Source: Methanobacterium paludis (GTDB taxonomy: Archaea > Methanobacteriota > Methanobacteria > Methanobacteriales > Methanobacteriaceae). From it: a DNA stretch of 64,000 bases. The position numbers and the translations under genes were made by a program. The stretch lies in the NCBI RefSeq assembly GCF_000214725.1, contig NC_015574.1:620001-684000 (forward strand). The letters are read 5' to 3'. Positions 18,759-28,064 of the stretch are shown here, in pieces. The notes under the pieces are model-generated. The model worked only from the letters and a program-made list of their open reading frames with translations. It made no database searches and was not told the origin of the DNA. Within the stretch, counting starts at the first letter, position 1; every line of letters begins with the position of its first letter.

Positions 18759-19262
18759 TTAATAGATAGAAACCCTCTTAACACCGGGTATCTTTAAAAA
18801 CTCATTTATTAACTCACCTTTAACAGGTTTTTCTGTTATTAATGTGAGACGTGGATGTTCCTCAAGTTCAGGGTCATCTGCATGGGCCTGACGTATGCTT
18901 ATACCTTCAAGAGATATGAGTTCAGTGGATTTTGCAAGTATTCCGGGGTTTCCAGCGTGGGCTTCTATTTCCACAACTCCAAATCCCAGGTTGTTTGCAA
19001 TGTTTTTCAGGAGAGCCCCTGCAGGATGCATGTTCCGGAATATGGCTGAAAGCTGTTCGTCTTGGAGTATAACGTTTACAGTTGCCTTTATGGTACGTCT
19101 GTCAACTCCTGATGATTTTGCAAGGGCTACATCGCTTATTTCCACGTTTCCACAGTATATTTTGCCGTTTTCACCAACTTTAAGTCCAAGTTCAACTATT
19201 TTTCTTGCAACAGCCATACGTGCTGGAAATTTCTCGAATTTGTGTTTTATTCTATCCCACAT
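18759..19262 (-). CDS. trpY: Tryptophan operon repressor TrpY (HTH + ACT)
   Basis: A 167-residue DNA-binding regulator: helix-turn-helix region (about 15-70; VEISDVALAKSSGVDRRTIK) and an ACT-type ligand domain (about 90-167; GFGVVEIEAHAGNPGILAKS). In Methanothermobacter, TrpY binds TGTACA boxes and represses trpEGCFBAD in response to tryptophan, and represses its own gene. Divergence from a trp operon in the same gene order, with TGTACA motifs between, makes this assignment strong even without a search. Confidence 0.9.
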   Translation of the reverse strand: MWDRIKHKFEKFPARMAVARKIVELGLKVGENGKIYCGNVEISDVALAKSSGVDRRTIKATVNVILQDEQLSAIFRNMHPAGALLKNIANNLGFGVVEIEAHAGNPGILAKSTELISLEGISIRQAHADDPELEEHPRLTLITEKPVKGELINEFLKIPGVKRVSIY

Positions 19263-19323
19263 AACATTTCACCTGATTTCCATTTTGTGTACTTTCTCAA
19301 TTGTAACTATAATTCTTTTGTTT

Positions 19324-19379
19324 TGTACACCTATTTAACTTTATGTACAATTATGTACACTAAAGCTTTAAATAGTACT
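19324..19379. promoter_or_regulatory. TRP boxes and divergent trpY/trpE promoters
   Basis: Perfect TGTACA TRP boxes lie at 19324-19329, 19344-19349 and 19354-19359; near-matches are TGTACT at 19288-19293 and AGTACT at 19374-19379. TATA-like TTTAAATA (19368-19375) faces trpE and TTAAATA on the reverse strand (about 19333-19340) faces trpY, so the paired boxes separate two divergent promoters. If correct, trpE has a leader of about 200 nt. Confidence 0.85.
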
Positions 19380-19592
19380 ATGATGTATATAGTCTTTTAA
19401 GTGAGATTTGATTTACAGTATGGAACTTAGATCCGAAATCATCGTTCTTGAAAGAAAGTGATTTAAAACGTGATTCATGGATTATTTGTCCTGAACTGCT
19501 AAAAACTTGAATTGACTTGATCATTTTTCGACAAAAAAACTTAATTAGAATGATTATTGGTCTAAACTTGAATTGAAATAAAATTATTAAGG

Positions 19593-19598
19593 TGTACA
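19593..19598 (+). promoter_or_regulatory. TRP box overlapping the ribosome-binding site before trpE
   Basis: A perfect TGTACA sits within AAGGTGTACAAC (19589-19600). The AAGGTG part is the only good Shine-Dalgarno in the region and lies six bases from ATG 19601, not in register with the trpE GTG at 19611. Confidence 0.6.
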
Positions 19599-19600
19599 AC

Positions 19601-19669
19601 ATGAAAAGTAGTGAATGTTTTTGGCGACTACAATTTAAAAATAGGCGAACCCAGAACTACAGATCTTAA
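19601..19669 (+). CDS. Possible 22-residue leader ORF overlapping trpE start
   Basis: ATG 19601 is ideally spaced from AAGGTG and opens a frame of 22 codons (MKSSECFWRLQFKNRRTQNY, then RS) with one Trp codon (codon 8), ending at TAA 19667-19669. It overlaps the first 19 codons of trpE in another frame. It could be a translated leader that couples or tunes trpE initiation, or the signal may serve trpE indirectly. Confidence 0.35.
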   Translation: MKSSECFWRLQFKNRRTQNYRS

Positions 19670-21005
19670 TTTTGATTCTCCTTTTGAACTATTTAAACGG
19701 ATATACAGCAACTATCCCGATGCATTTTTACTTGAATCAATGGAAAGCGACAGCGGACTTGCAAGGTTTTCAGTACTCGGATTCAAACCGGTAGCAACCT
19801 TAAAAGCCTATCAAAATGTGCTTGAAATAGAAAAAGATGGGGAAAAACAGGAAATTGAAATAAAAAACCCCTTTGATGAAATAAGGAAATTAACATCAAC
19901 AAGCAACGAAAAGAAAGGTTTTAATGGTGGACTTGTAGGGTACGTTTCATACGAATCTGTCAGGCACTTCGAACCCATTGATCTTAAAGAGTTCTCACAC
20001 CCGGATTTTGAATTTGGATTGTTCCTGGATGCAGTAATTTTTGATAGAATTCACAACAAATGTGAATACGTTACTCTGGGTGAGAACAGGCTTGAAGAAA
20101 TTCAGGAAGTCTCAAAAAAAGAATTACCTGAGGTTCATATGGAAGGGCTGACCTTCCACGAAACGAACCATTACTTCTCCAAGGAAAAATATGAGGAAAT
20201 GGTTGTTGAGGCTAAAAAAAGAATAAAAGCCGGTGAAATATTCCAGAGCGTCATTTCAAATGCTCGTGAATATGAGATCAAGGGTAGTAAACTCTCTTTT
20301 TATGAAAGACTCCGCAAAATAAACCCATCCCCATACATGTACCATCTGAAACTTGGAGAACGTGAGATCATAGGATCAAGCCCTGAAATGCTTGTAAGAG
20401 TTGAAGGAAACAAAATTGAAACTTTCCCAATTGCAGGCACCAGAAAAAGGGGAAAAACAGTTTATGAAGATGAAAAACTCAAAAAAGAGCTTTTAACTGA
20501 TGAAAAGGAAAGGGCAGAGCACCTGATGCTTGTGGATCTGGCAAGAAATGACGTTGGAAAGGTCAGTGAATTTGGATCTGTCCATGTTCCAGAGTACATG
20601 GGTGTGAAGAAGTATTCCCATGTCCAGCACATGGTATCCAAGGTTGAAGGAAAATTAAGATCTGATAAAACTGCAGTAGATGCATTTTCAGCAATGTTTC
20701 CGGCCGGAACATTGAGTGGAGCCCCCAAAATCCGGGCAATGGAAATAATCGATGAACTTGAAGGAATTCCAAGGGGACCATACGCAGGAGCAGTTGGTTA
20801 CTTCTCCCTCAACGGGAATGCAGACTTCGCAATCACAATACGTACAATGGTATGCGATGGAAACCGTGCCAGGATACAGGCAGGTGCAGGAATAGTCCAC
20901 GATTCAATTCCGGAAGAAGAGTACTATGAATGCGAGAACAAAGCAGGAGCACTCACAAAAGCTCTTGAAGTTGCAAGCGATGCAGAATCCGGTGATGCAA
21001 GATGA
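19611..21005 (+). CDS. trpE: Anthranilate synthase component I
   Basis: A 464-residue chorismate-to-anthranilate synthase large subunit. The feedback-inhibition motif LLESMES is at about residue 40, and the catalytic C-terminal half carries PSPYMYHLKLGEREIIGSSPE, PIAGTRKRGKT, LVDLARNDVGKV, FPAGTLSGAPKIRAMEIIDE and GAVGYFS. GTG 19611 starts the homologous N-terminus (MNVFGDYNL) but has no near Shine-Dalgarno; see the leader ORF. Its stop overlaps trpG (ATGA). Confidence 0.97.
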   Translation: MNVFGDYNLKIGEPRTTDLNFDSPFELFKRIYSNYPDAFLLESMESDSGLARFSVLGFKPVATLKAYQNVLEIEKDGEKQEIEIKNPFDEIRKLTSTSNEKKGFNGGLVGYVSYESVRHFEPIDLKEFSHPDFEFGLFLDAVIFDRIHNKCEYVTLGENRLEEIQEVSKKELPEVHMEGLTFHETNHYFSKEKYEEMVVEAKKRIKAGEIFQSVISNAREYEIKGSKLSFYERLRKINPSPYMYHLKLGEREIIGSSPEMLVRVEGNKIETFPIAGTRKRGKTVYEDEKLKKELLTDEKERAEHLMLVDLARNDVGKVSEFGSVHVPEYMGVKKYSHVQHMVSKVEGKLRSDKTAVDAFSAMFPAGTLSGAPKIRAMEIIDELEGIPRGPYAGAVGYFSLNGNADFAITIRTMVCDGNRARIQAGAGIVHDSIPEEEYYECENKAGALTKALEVASDAESGDAR

Positions 21006-21577
21006 TACTCATAATCGACAACTACGATTCATTCACTTACAATCTTTACCAGCTGGTTGGGGAACTTTATGAGGACATAATGGTCAAAAGAAATGATGAG
21101 ATCACATTAGATGAAATAAAAAAGCTCAAACCAGATAGAATAATAATTTCACCAGGCCCGGGCAATCCAAAAAATAAAAGGGATTTTGGTGTCTGCATGC
21201 AGGTTATAAGGGAGCTTGGATGTGAAATACCAATTCTTGGAGTTTGTCTTGGACATCAGGGAATATTTGCAGCTTTTGGTGGTGATATAATTCTCACAGA
21301 GCCTGTACACGGTAAGCAGAGTGAGATTTTTCACACTGAAAATGGGATTTTCAAGGGTGTAAAAAATCCACTTCCAGCTGCAAGGTACCATTCACTCCTC
21401 TGCAATGATGCTACAATCCCTGAATGCATGGAAGTCACTGCAAGAACCAGCGAAGGTCTGATAATGGGGATAAAACATCGTGAAAATCGTATTTATGGAC
21501 TCCAATTTCATCCAGAATCTGTTGGCACTGATGAGGGTCTAAAAATCCTGAAAAACTTCCTGGAGATAAACGCATGA
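21002..21577 (+). CDS. trpG: Anthranilate synthase component II (glutamine amidotransferase)
   Basis: 191 residues supplying ammonia from glutamine to TrpE. Class I amidotransferase triad: Cys in GVCLGHQGI (~residue 82), His and Glu in QFHPESV (~170). PGPGNPKNK is the family's early motif. ATGA overlaps with trpE before it and trpC after it indicate translational coupling. Confidence 0.97.
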   Translation: MILIIDNYDSFTYNLYQLVGELYEDIMVKRNDEITLDEIKKLKPDRIIISPGPGNPKNKRDFGVCMQVIRELGCEIPILGVCLGHQGIFAAFGGDIILTEPVHGKQSEIFHTENGIFKGVKNPLPAARYHSLLCNDATIPECMEVTARTSEGLIMGIKHRENRIYGLQFHPESVGTDEGLKILKNFLEINA

Positions 21578-22461
21578 TACAGATTCAGGACATAATAAGC
21601 CAGAGAAGGAAAGATCTTCAAAAAACAATGGAAATAAAACCATTAAAAGATTTAAAATCTCAATTTGAGGATATTTCTGATGGAAGTAAGGGTTTTGTTA
21701 GTAGGTCAAAAAATCCCTTAAAAACAGAAAATCTCAAGACAAGAAATCCAAAAAATGCAGAGATCTTCAAAGATTCGATAACCCATGAAGAAAATGTCTG
21801 TGTTATCTGTGAATACAAACCAGCATCTCCATCAATGGGGGATATCTCATCTGCACCTATTAAAGATGCATTGGATGTTTTTGGAGAATCAGGTGCAAGT
21901 GCAGTTTCAATTTTGACAGAGAAGAATTTTTTCAAGGGCAGTTTAAATAATCTAAAATCTGCTTCGAAAATAACTGAACTTCCCCTACTGAGAAAGGACT
22001 TTGTACTTGACGAGTACCAGATTTACGAGGCAAAACTTGCAGGTGCAAGCGCTGTTCTCCTGATTTGCGGAGTTTATCCAGATTTAAGTAGTGGAATAAA
22101 TCTGTGCAACGATCTTGGAATTGATGCACTGGTAGAATGCAAAAACCGGGTTGATATAGAAGGAGCTTTGAAGGCCGGGGCTCAGATAATTGGAATAAAC
22201 AACAGGAATTTTGAAGATTTCACAATTGACCTCAAAAAAACCCAGAAACTTGCAGGATACGTGCCTCCAGAGATTGTTCTTGTATCTGAAAGTGGTGTAA
22301 AGACTCCAGATGATGCAAAACTTCTTGCAAGTTATGGTGCGGATGCAATTTTAATAGGTACGGGCATAATGGGTGAAAATAATAAATCTAAAATGTTTGA
22401 AGCTGCCAATGGGATAATAAATGTTCTTAATGGTTCCAAGGTTGAGAGAACTAGTAATTGA
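21574..22461 (+). CDS. trpC: Indole-3-glycerol-phosphate synthase
   Basis: A 295-residue TIM-barrel enzyme that cyclises CdRP to indole-3-glycerol phosphate. Catalytic-region motifs: CEYKPASPSMG (~84), SILTEKNFFKGS (~110), LLRKDFVLDEYQI (~135), GINNRNFEDF (~207) and SESGVKTPDDAK (~245). It carries an N-terminal stretch of Lys/Asn-rich residues (about 40-70) longer than in compact archaeal TrpC. Confidence 0.96.
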   Translation: MIQIQDIISQRRKDLQKTMEIKPLKDLKSQFEDISDGSKGFVSRSKNPLKTENLKTRNPKNAEIFKDSITHEENVCVICEYKPASPSMGDISSAPIKDALDVFGESGASAVSILTEKNFFKGSLNNLKSASKITELPLLRKDFVLDEYQIYEAKLAGASAVLLICGVYPDLSSGINLCNDLGIDALVECKNRVDIEGALKAGAQIIGINNRNFEDFTIDLKKTQKLAGYVPPEIVLVSESGVKTPDDAKLLASYGADAILIGTGIMGENNKSKMFEAANGIINVLNGSKVERTSN

Positions 22462-22481
22462 AGAGATTTAGGTTGATTAAA

Positions 22482-23177
22482 ATGAAAATCAAAATCTGTG
22501 GGATGACAAGACCGGAAGACGTCATGAAATCTGAAAAATCCTGCGTTGACCTTATAGGATTTATAAACATTGAAAGATCCAAGAGATTTATGGAGATCAA
22601 CGAAATAAAAGATTTAGTTTCTAATTTAAGGGATAAATTCAAAGCAGTACTTGTAATTGAGCCTGAAAATTCTGAAGAAGCAATAATGAAGTCAAAGAAG
22701 ACAGATATAAAAACATTACAACTGCATTCACTTTCAAAAGCTGAAATAAAGTATATCAAATGGATTGACAGCTACAGAAAAAATGCTCATGAAAGGGATC
22801 TGGAGATTATTCGGGCGGTGGGAATTTCCCCGGGACTTGAGGGTAGCAGAAGAGATGCTAAAATGGAAGAGATAAAAGGATTTGCAATGGTTTGTGATGC
22901 ACTGCTCTTTGATTATGAAGTTAAAGGTAAAAGTGGGGGAACTGGAAAGCAACTGCCACTTGATATCGTAACTGAAGCTGCAAAAGCTGCAAAAGATGTG
23001 AATAATAATATAAAAATCTTTATTGCGGGTGGAATGAACGCAGAAAGAATTAAAAATAACCGAAAAATGTTGAATAAGGTTTTTGATTATGTTGATGTTA
23101 ATTCTGGTGTTGAGGATGCCCCTGGAATTAAAAATCCGGATAAAATAGAAGATATTTGTGAATTAATGGTAGATTAA
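22482..23177 (+). CDS. trpF: Phosphoribosylanthranilate isomerase
   Basis: About 231 residues. The catalytic cysteine is in KICGMTRPED and the general acid Asp in LFDYEVKGKSGGTGK (~140); phosphate-binding AGGMN is near 190. ATG 22482 with AGGTTGAT upstream is chosen; TTG 22458 overlapping the trpC stop is an alternative that would add eight residues (MKRFRLIK). The insert RKNAHERDLEII around residue 95 lengthens it against typical TrpF. Confidence 0.93.
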   Translation: MKIKICGMTRPEDVMKSEKSCVDLIGFINIERSKRFMEINEIKDLVSNLRDKFKAVLVIEPENSEEAIMKSKKTDIKTLQLHSLSKAEIKYIKWIDSYRKNAHERDLEIIRAVGISPGLEGSRRDAKMEEIKGFAMVCDALLFDYEVKGKSGGTGKQLPLDIVTEAAKAAKDVNNNIKIFIAGGMNAERIKNNRKMLNKVFDYVDVNSGVEDAPGIKNPDKIEDICELMVD

Positions 23178-23235
23178 TGTGTAACAGATTTTAATGGTAA
23201 AAAAATTAATTTAAAATTGTTTTAGAGGTGATTTA

Positions 23236-24417
23236 ATGATAACAAAAGGTAAATTTGGTAAATATGGGGGAGTTTTTGTTCCTGAACTCATCATACCTGC
23301 GCTTGAAGAACTTGAAAAGGCTTTTTTGAAGTACAAAGATGATAAAAAGTTCAATGAGGAACTGGAATTTTACCTGCGTGAGTTTGCAGGAAGGCCAACA
23401 GGCCTTTACTACGCCAGCAACTTATCAAAAAAACTTGGATGCAAAATTTACCTCAAAAGAGAGGATATGCTGCACACAGGAGCTCATAAAATAAACAACA
23501 CTCTTGGACAGGGACTCCTTGCCAAGTACATGGGAAAAACGAGGTTAATTGCTGAAACTGGGGCAGGGCAGCATGGAATTGCAACTGCAGTTGTTGGGGC
23601 AATGCTTGGAATACCAGTTGAGGTTTACATGGGAAGTGAGGACGTGGAAAGGCAGAAATTGAACGTTTTCAGGATGGAACTTTCAGGTGCCGGCGTAACA
23701 CCCGTTGAATCAGGATCCTGCACCCTTAAAGATGCGATAAACGAGGCGTTCAGGGACTGGATCACCAACGTTGAAACCACCCATTACCTCATAGGCTCGA
23801 CAATGGGACCCCATCCTTACCCAACAATGGTTAAACATTTCCAGAGTGTTATAGGACGTGAAGCAAAGAAACAGATCTTAGAAAAAGAAGGTAAACTTCC
23901 AGATGTGGTTATAGCATGTGTTGGAGGGGGAAGCAACTCCATGGGAATATTTTCAGAGTTCATAGACCACGAAGAGGTGGATCTGATAGGTGTTGAAGGT
24001 GGTGGAGATGGAGTGGAAACTGAAAATACAGGAGCAACCCTTTGTAAAGGTACTGAGGGAGTACTTCATGGTTCACTTTCATTTGTACTTCAAAACGATG
24101 ATGGCCAGATCAACGAGGCTAGTTCAATTTCAGCAGGTCTGGACTACCCTGGAGTTGGACCTGAACACGCCTACCTCAAGGTCACAGGACGTGCAAAATA
24201 TGTTGCAGTAACAGACAAAGAGGCACTAGAAGGATTTGAACTGTTATCAAAATACGAAGGAATAATACCTGCCCTTGAAAGTTCCCATGCAGTTGCATAT
24301 GCTATAAAATATGCTAAAATGGAAGAGAACAAGGGAAAAACCATAGTTGTGAACCTTTCAGGAAGAGGGGACAAGGACATGTTTATAGTTGCCAAAGAAA
24401 TGGGTGAGAAGATATGA
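23236..24417 (+). CDS. trpB: Tryptophan synthase beta chain
   Basis: 393 residues, type TrpB1. PLP lysine in REDMLHTGAHKINNTLGQ (~85), ammonia/phosphate loop CVGGGSNSMG (~230), substrate loop AETGAGQHG (~110) and LSGRGDKDM near the C-terminus. Condenses indole with serine. AGAGGTG precedes the ATG; the stop overlaps trpA by ATGA. Confidence 0.98.
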   Translation: MITKGKFGKYGGVFVPELIIPALEELEKAFLKYKDDKKFNEELEFYLREFAGRPTGLYYASNLSKKLGCKIYLKREDMLHTGAHKINNTLGQGLLAKYMGKTRLIAETGAGQHGIATAVVGAMLGIPVEVYMGSEDVERQKLNVFRMELSGAGVTPVESGSCTLKDAINEAFRDWITNVETTHYLIGSTMGPHPYPTMVKHFQSVIGREAKKQILEKEGKLPDVVIACVGGGSNSMGIFSEFIDHEEVDLIGVEGGGDGVETENTGATLCKGTEGVLHGSLSFVLQNDDGQINEASSISAGLDYPGVGPEHAYLKVTGRAKYVAVTDKEALEGFELLSKYEGIIPALESSHAVAYAIKYAKMEENKGKTIVVNLSGRGDKDMFIVAKEMGEKI

Positions 24418-25256
24418 ATCCAAATAACAACACTCAAAATAATAAAATCAAGGTAGACTCCTATTTGGAAATGTTCAAAAAAGTTAAAGATAAAGGTGAA
24501 GGGGCATTCATACCATTTGTTGTTGCAGGAGACCCTGATTTTGAAACATCACTCCAGATCGTGAAAAAACTGGTTGAAAGTGGAGCAGACAGTCTTGAAA
24601 TAGGATTTACATTCAGTGATCCTGTTGCAGACGGCCCAACCGTGCAAAATGCAGATATAAGGGCATCCAATACAGGCATGACCACAAAAAAAGGATTTGA
24701 ATTTATAAAAAGAGTCCGTGAATTTACAGGCATTCCGATAGGACTTCTGGTATATTACAACCTCATCTACAAGATGGGAATCGATGAGTTTTATAAAAAT
24801 GCAAGTGAAGTCGGTGTAAACGGTGTACTTGCAGCAGATCTGCCACCTGAAGAAGCACAGGATGCAGTAAAAACAGCCCGAAAGTATGGGGTGGATCCGA
24901 TATTCATTGCCGCACAAACCACCAGCAATGAAAGGCTTAAACAGATTGCAGACATGTGTTCAGGATTTCTTTACGTGGTATCAGTCATGGGAGTCACAGG
25001 TGCAAGGTCTGAAGTTAAAACCAGCACTGTTGAACTGGTTGAAAGAATGCGCAGCCACACAGATATTCCCATATGTGTAGGTTTTGGAATTTCAAAGCCG
25101 GAGCATGTAACTGAGGTTATTGAAGCAGGGGCTGATGGTGCAATCGTGGGAAGCGCACTCATAAATGTTATTGCAGAAAATCTTGATGATTACGAGAGCA
25201 TAAAAACAAAAATAGGAAATTCCTGCAGTAATTTGAAGGAAGCAACCCGAAATTAA
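24414..25256 (+). CDS. trpA: Tryptophan synthase alpha chain
   Basis: A 280-residue TIM barrel that releases indole from indole-3-glycerol phosphate into the TrpB channel. Catalytic Glu and Asp lie in LEIGFTFSDPVADGPTVQ (~60) and the phosphate-site VGFGISKPEHV and DGAIVGSAL in the C-terminal half. The first 15 residues are Asn/Lys-rich and may be unstructured. Confidence 0.97.
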   Translation: MNPNNNTQNNKIKVDSYLEMFKKVKDKGEGAFIPFVVAGDPDFETSLQIVKKLVESGADSLEIGFTFSDPVADGPTVQNADIRASNTGMTTKKGFEFIKRVREFTGIPIGLLVYYNLIYKMGIDEFYKNASEVGVNGVLAADLPPEEAQDAVKTARKYGVDPIFIAAQTTSNERLKQIADMCSGFLYVVSVMGVTGARSEVKTSTVELVERMRSHTDIPICVGFGISKPEHVTEVIEAGADGAIVGSALINVIAENLDDYESIKTKIGNSCSNLKEATRN

Positions 25257-25285
25257 GAGATAACTAAATAGAGGTTGGTGATGTT

Positions 25286-26362
25286 ATGATTGCAGAAAGC
25301 TTAAAAAAAGTTGTAGCCGGACACGATTTAGATGAAGAAGAATCTTACAAGTGTATGGTAGAAATAATGGGCGGTAATGCAAGTGATATTCATATCTCAT
25401 CATTTTTGACCGCACTTGCAATCAAAGGTGAGACTGCTACGGAGATAACAGGATTTGTAAAGGCTATGAGGGATGTTTGCATAAACGTGTCCCACACTAT
25501 AGATTTGCCACTTGTTGATACGTGTGGTACTGGTGGTGACAGGTTTAAAACCTTCAACGTGAGCACTGCAGCGGCAATAATTGCAGCATCATGCGGAGTT
25601 GCCATTGCAAAACATGGAAACCGCAGTATAACAAGCATATGTGGTGGGGCTGATATTTTAGAGGCTCTTGGAGTTGATATAAACTGTGATAAGCAGGGTG
25701 TGGAGAAATGCCTTGAAAATGCAGGCATAGGGTTCATGTTTGCCCCTAACTTTCACCCTGCAATGAAGAATGTAATGCCTGTAAGGCGAGGGCTTGGAAT
25801 TCGAACGGTTTTCAACATTTTAGGGCCACTAACATCCCCTGCAAATGCGGATATTCAGCTTCTCGGAGTTTTTGACCCGGAATACGTGGATGTGGTTGCA
25901 AAAGTTCTTAGAAACCTCGGACTCAAAAGGGCAATGGTTGTACACGGGTTTGATGATAAAGGTGAGCCTGCAATGGATGAAATTTCAACCATAGGAAAAA
26001 CTCGTGTTGCAATCCTTGATGATGGAGTTATCAAGGTGCATGAAATTTATCCTGAAGATTTTGGACTTGAAAAAGTCAATCCTGATCATATAAAAGCTCC
26101 TAAAACTCTTGAAGGTAATTTAAATGTTGTAAGAAAAGTTTTAGAAGGGAAAAAAGAGAATGAAAAAGATGAAGCCCGCCTTGATCTATGCCTTGCAAAT
26201 GCAGGTGCAATCCTTTTCATAGCCGGAAAAGCAGAAAATCTTGAAGAGGGTGTTAAAACTGCCCGTGCAGCTGTTGAATCAGGCAAAGCACTGAAGAAAC
26301 TTGAAGAATTTGTGGATGTAAGTAAAGAAGCAGAAGTTCCCAATCTTTCATGTTGCAAATAA
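25286..26362 (+). CDS. trpD: Anthranilate phosphoribosyltransferase
   Basis: 358 residues, final gene of trpEGCFBAD. PRPP/anthranilate motifs: DTCGTGGDRFKTFNVSTAAA (~77), KHGNRS (~110), GADILEALG and RRGLGIRTVFNILGPLTSPA (~165). GAGGTTGGTGATG precedes ATG 25286. A Cys pair (NLSCCK) ends the protein. Confidence 0.97.
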   Translation: MIAESLKKVVAGHDLDEEESYKCMVEIMGGNASDIHISSFLTALAIKGETATEITGFVKAMRDVCINVSHTIDLPLVDTCGTGGDRFKTFNVSTAAAIIAASCGVAIAKHGNRSITSICGGADILEALGVDINCDKQGVEKCLENAGIGFMFAPNFHPAMKNVMPVRRGLGIRTVFNILGPLTSPANADIQLLGVFDPEYVDVVAKVLRNLGLKRAMVVHGFDDKGEPAMDEISTIGKTRVAILDDGVIKVHEIYPEDFGLEKVNPDHIKAPKTLEGNLNVVRKVLEGKKENEKDEARLDLCLANAGAILFIAGKAENLEEGVKTARAAVESGKALKKLEEFVDVSKEAEVPNLSCCK

Positions 26363-26814
26363 TAATTTCATGATAGTTTCATGTTCTAAATTGGGGTTAA
26401 ACTATTCAATAGTTAAAATAATTAAATAAAACCGGAATAAACTCAAAATAAACTATTGTAGACAAAAATAAATAAAAAAGAGGTAAAAAATGAGGTAATT
26501 ATATATTTACCTTGATTTACCATTGCTCCAATTTATTATTATAAACTACCTAGATATAAATTTTTTGAAATCTTTTTTGAAAATAATATTTACTTTGATA
26601 GGGAATATTCACAAAATTTCATGAAAATATATTCACATAATTATCTAACTTTTTTAAATTGAGTTGAAAATTTTTGTAAATAACCAAATTACAATGGTAA
26701 TCTAAAATTAATAGTTTCTAAATTTCTTATTTTTATTTTATTAGAAAAAGTTGTAGTGAAATTACTAATTCTGAATGATTAAAAAAAGTTTATAGCAAAA
26801 CTATCAAAATGGAA
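26363..26814. other. AT-rich spacer after the trp operon
   Basis: No coding frame, RNA fold or repeat of note was seen between trpD and tRNA-Ile; very AT-rich with T-runs that could end trp transcription. Confidence 0.5.
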
Positions 26815-26887
26815 TGGGCCCGCTGGGATTCGAACCCAGGGCCTCACGGTTATCAGCCGTGCGCTCTACCGCCTGAGCCACGGGCCC
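26815..26887 (-). tRNA. tRNA-Ile (anticodon GAT)
   Basis: Reverse-strand 73-nt cloverleaf: acceptor GGGCCCG/CGGGCCC, discriminator A, D arm GCTC...GAGC, anticodon stem CACGG/CCGTG with loop CTGATAA (anticodon GAT), T arm CTGGG TTCGAAT CCCAG. No encoded CCA. Confidence 0.97.
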
Positions 26888-27051
26888 ACAAACTCATAAA
26901 TTTATGGATCAGCACATTCAATTTAAAATTATTTAAAAGATGTAAGGGTAGATTCAAGATTTAATCTTCATCATATATATCTTTTTCCCATGAGTCTCCA
27001 ACCTTTTGAGGATCTGAATCATTTCATGGCATCTTTTATTAATATATTCAA

Positions 27052-27597
27052 TTATTTGCCTAAAATATCAACAAGTTCATCAAGACATTCATCAAAATCA
27101 TTATTCTGCAGTACTGTAAAAGTGCATCCTAAAATAACAGAACATGTTGCAATAGAACTCCTTAAAAGTTTCATATGCTCTTTTATACTTTTTATATCCT
27201 CTATGATCCTTCTTTTGGATGGGTCGTTATGCCGCCTTTCCATTATGTTGATGCATGTTGATTCGATTATAATAATTATGTCTGGGAATATGGTTTCAAT
27301 TGGCAAAGAAATTATGTAACCTATCTGAGATTTATCCACTCCATGGAGGTCTACAAGGACGTTACTCATCCCTTTGATCTCTTCTGCAGCAGTTCTCCAG
27401 ATCTGGTGTTGAACATCAATATCCAGACTGAACATCTCAGAATCGGTTGAGGCAAGGCCTTTTTGCCTTGCAACCTCAAGCATAAGTTCTCCGTAATTCA
27501 CATGGGTGCATTCCAGATCCTTTGCGGCCTGTCTGCACAGTGATGTTTTACCAACTCCAGGAACACCCACCACAGCGGCGAGGTTCCATTGAACCAT
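27052..27597 (-). CDS. Archaeal-type adenylate kinase
   Basis: 181 residues. Walker A GVPGVGKTS at residue ~11, then VNYGELMLEVARQKGL, DLHGVD and RRHNDPSKRRIIEDIKSI, which follow the pattern of Methanococcus AdkA rather than bacterial Adk. It converts ATP and AMP to two ADP. ATG immediately follows the stop of the DUF59 gene, so the pair is an operon. Confidence 0.8.
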   Translation of the reverse strand: MVQWNLAAVVGVPGVGKTSLCRQAAKDLECTHVNYGELMLEVARQKGLASTDSEMFSLDIDVQHQIWRTAAEEIKGMSNVLVDLHGVDKSQIGYIISLPIETIFPDIIIIIESTCINIMERRHNDPSKRRIIEDIKSIKEHMKLLRSSIATCSVILGCTFTVLQNNDFDECLDELVDILGK

Positions 27598-27888
27598 TTA
27601 TTTATTCACCATCTCACATATGGCGTCTGCCATCATATGGCCTTCAACAACGATCTCTGCTTTGTCAATTTCGTCGAGTTTCTCAGCTTCGATCCTGGCC
27701 TGCATTGCTATGTTGGCTGCGCTCATACATCCGGGGTTTGTTGGTATAATGACGATTTTAGCGGTTTTCTCTTTCTCGTTAACTTCGATGTCACCTACGA
27801 TTCCCAGTTCAACGATACTAACTCCCATATGAGGATCAGGTATCTTTGAAAGTGCTTCTTTTACTTTTATAGCTATGTCTTCGCTCAT
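27598..27888 (-). CDS. DUF59 / MIP18-family protein (Fe-S assembly type)
   Basis: About 96 residues: KIPDPHMGVSIVELGIVGDI and TNPGCMSA with the conserved Cys, typical of the SufT/Cia2 family linked to iron-sulfur cluster assembly. ATG 27888 follows GAGGGAT; upstream in-frame starts add an unlikely 17 residues. Co-transcribed with the adenylate kinase gene. Confidence 0.82.
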   Translation of the reverse strand: MSEDIAIKVKEALSKIPDPHMGVSIVELGIVGDIEVNEKEKTAKIVIIPTNPGCMSAANIAMQARIEAEKLDEIDKAEIVVEGHMMADAICEMVNK

Positions 27889-28064
27889 TTTATCCCTCAA
27901 AATTAGGCAATTATATTTTAATTGCACATTTTTATCCAAATTTGTCCTTCATCATAAATGAATATGTATTAACCTTAAATGAAGGATTCTTAGATTTTTT
28001 TGTATTGAATGAATGTATTTTTCTATAATCTATTCATGATATTTATACTTTGTTTATAATTTTT

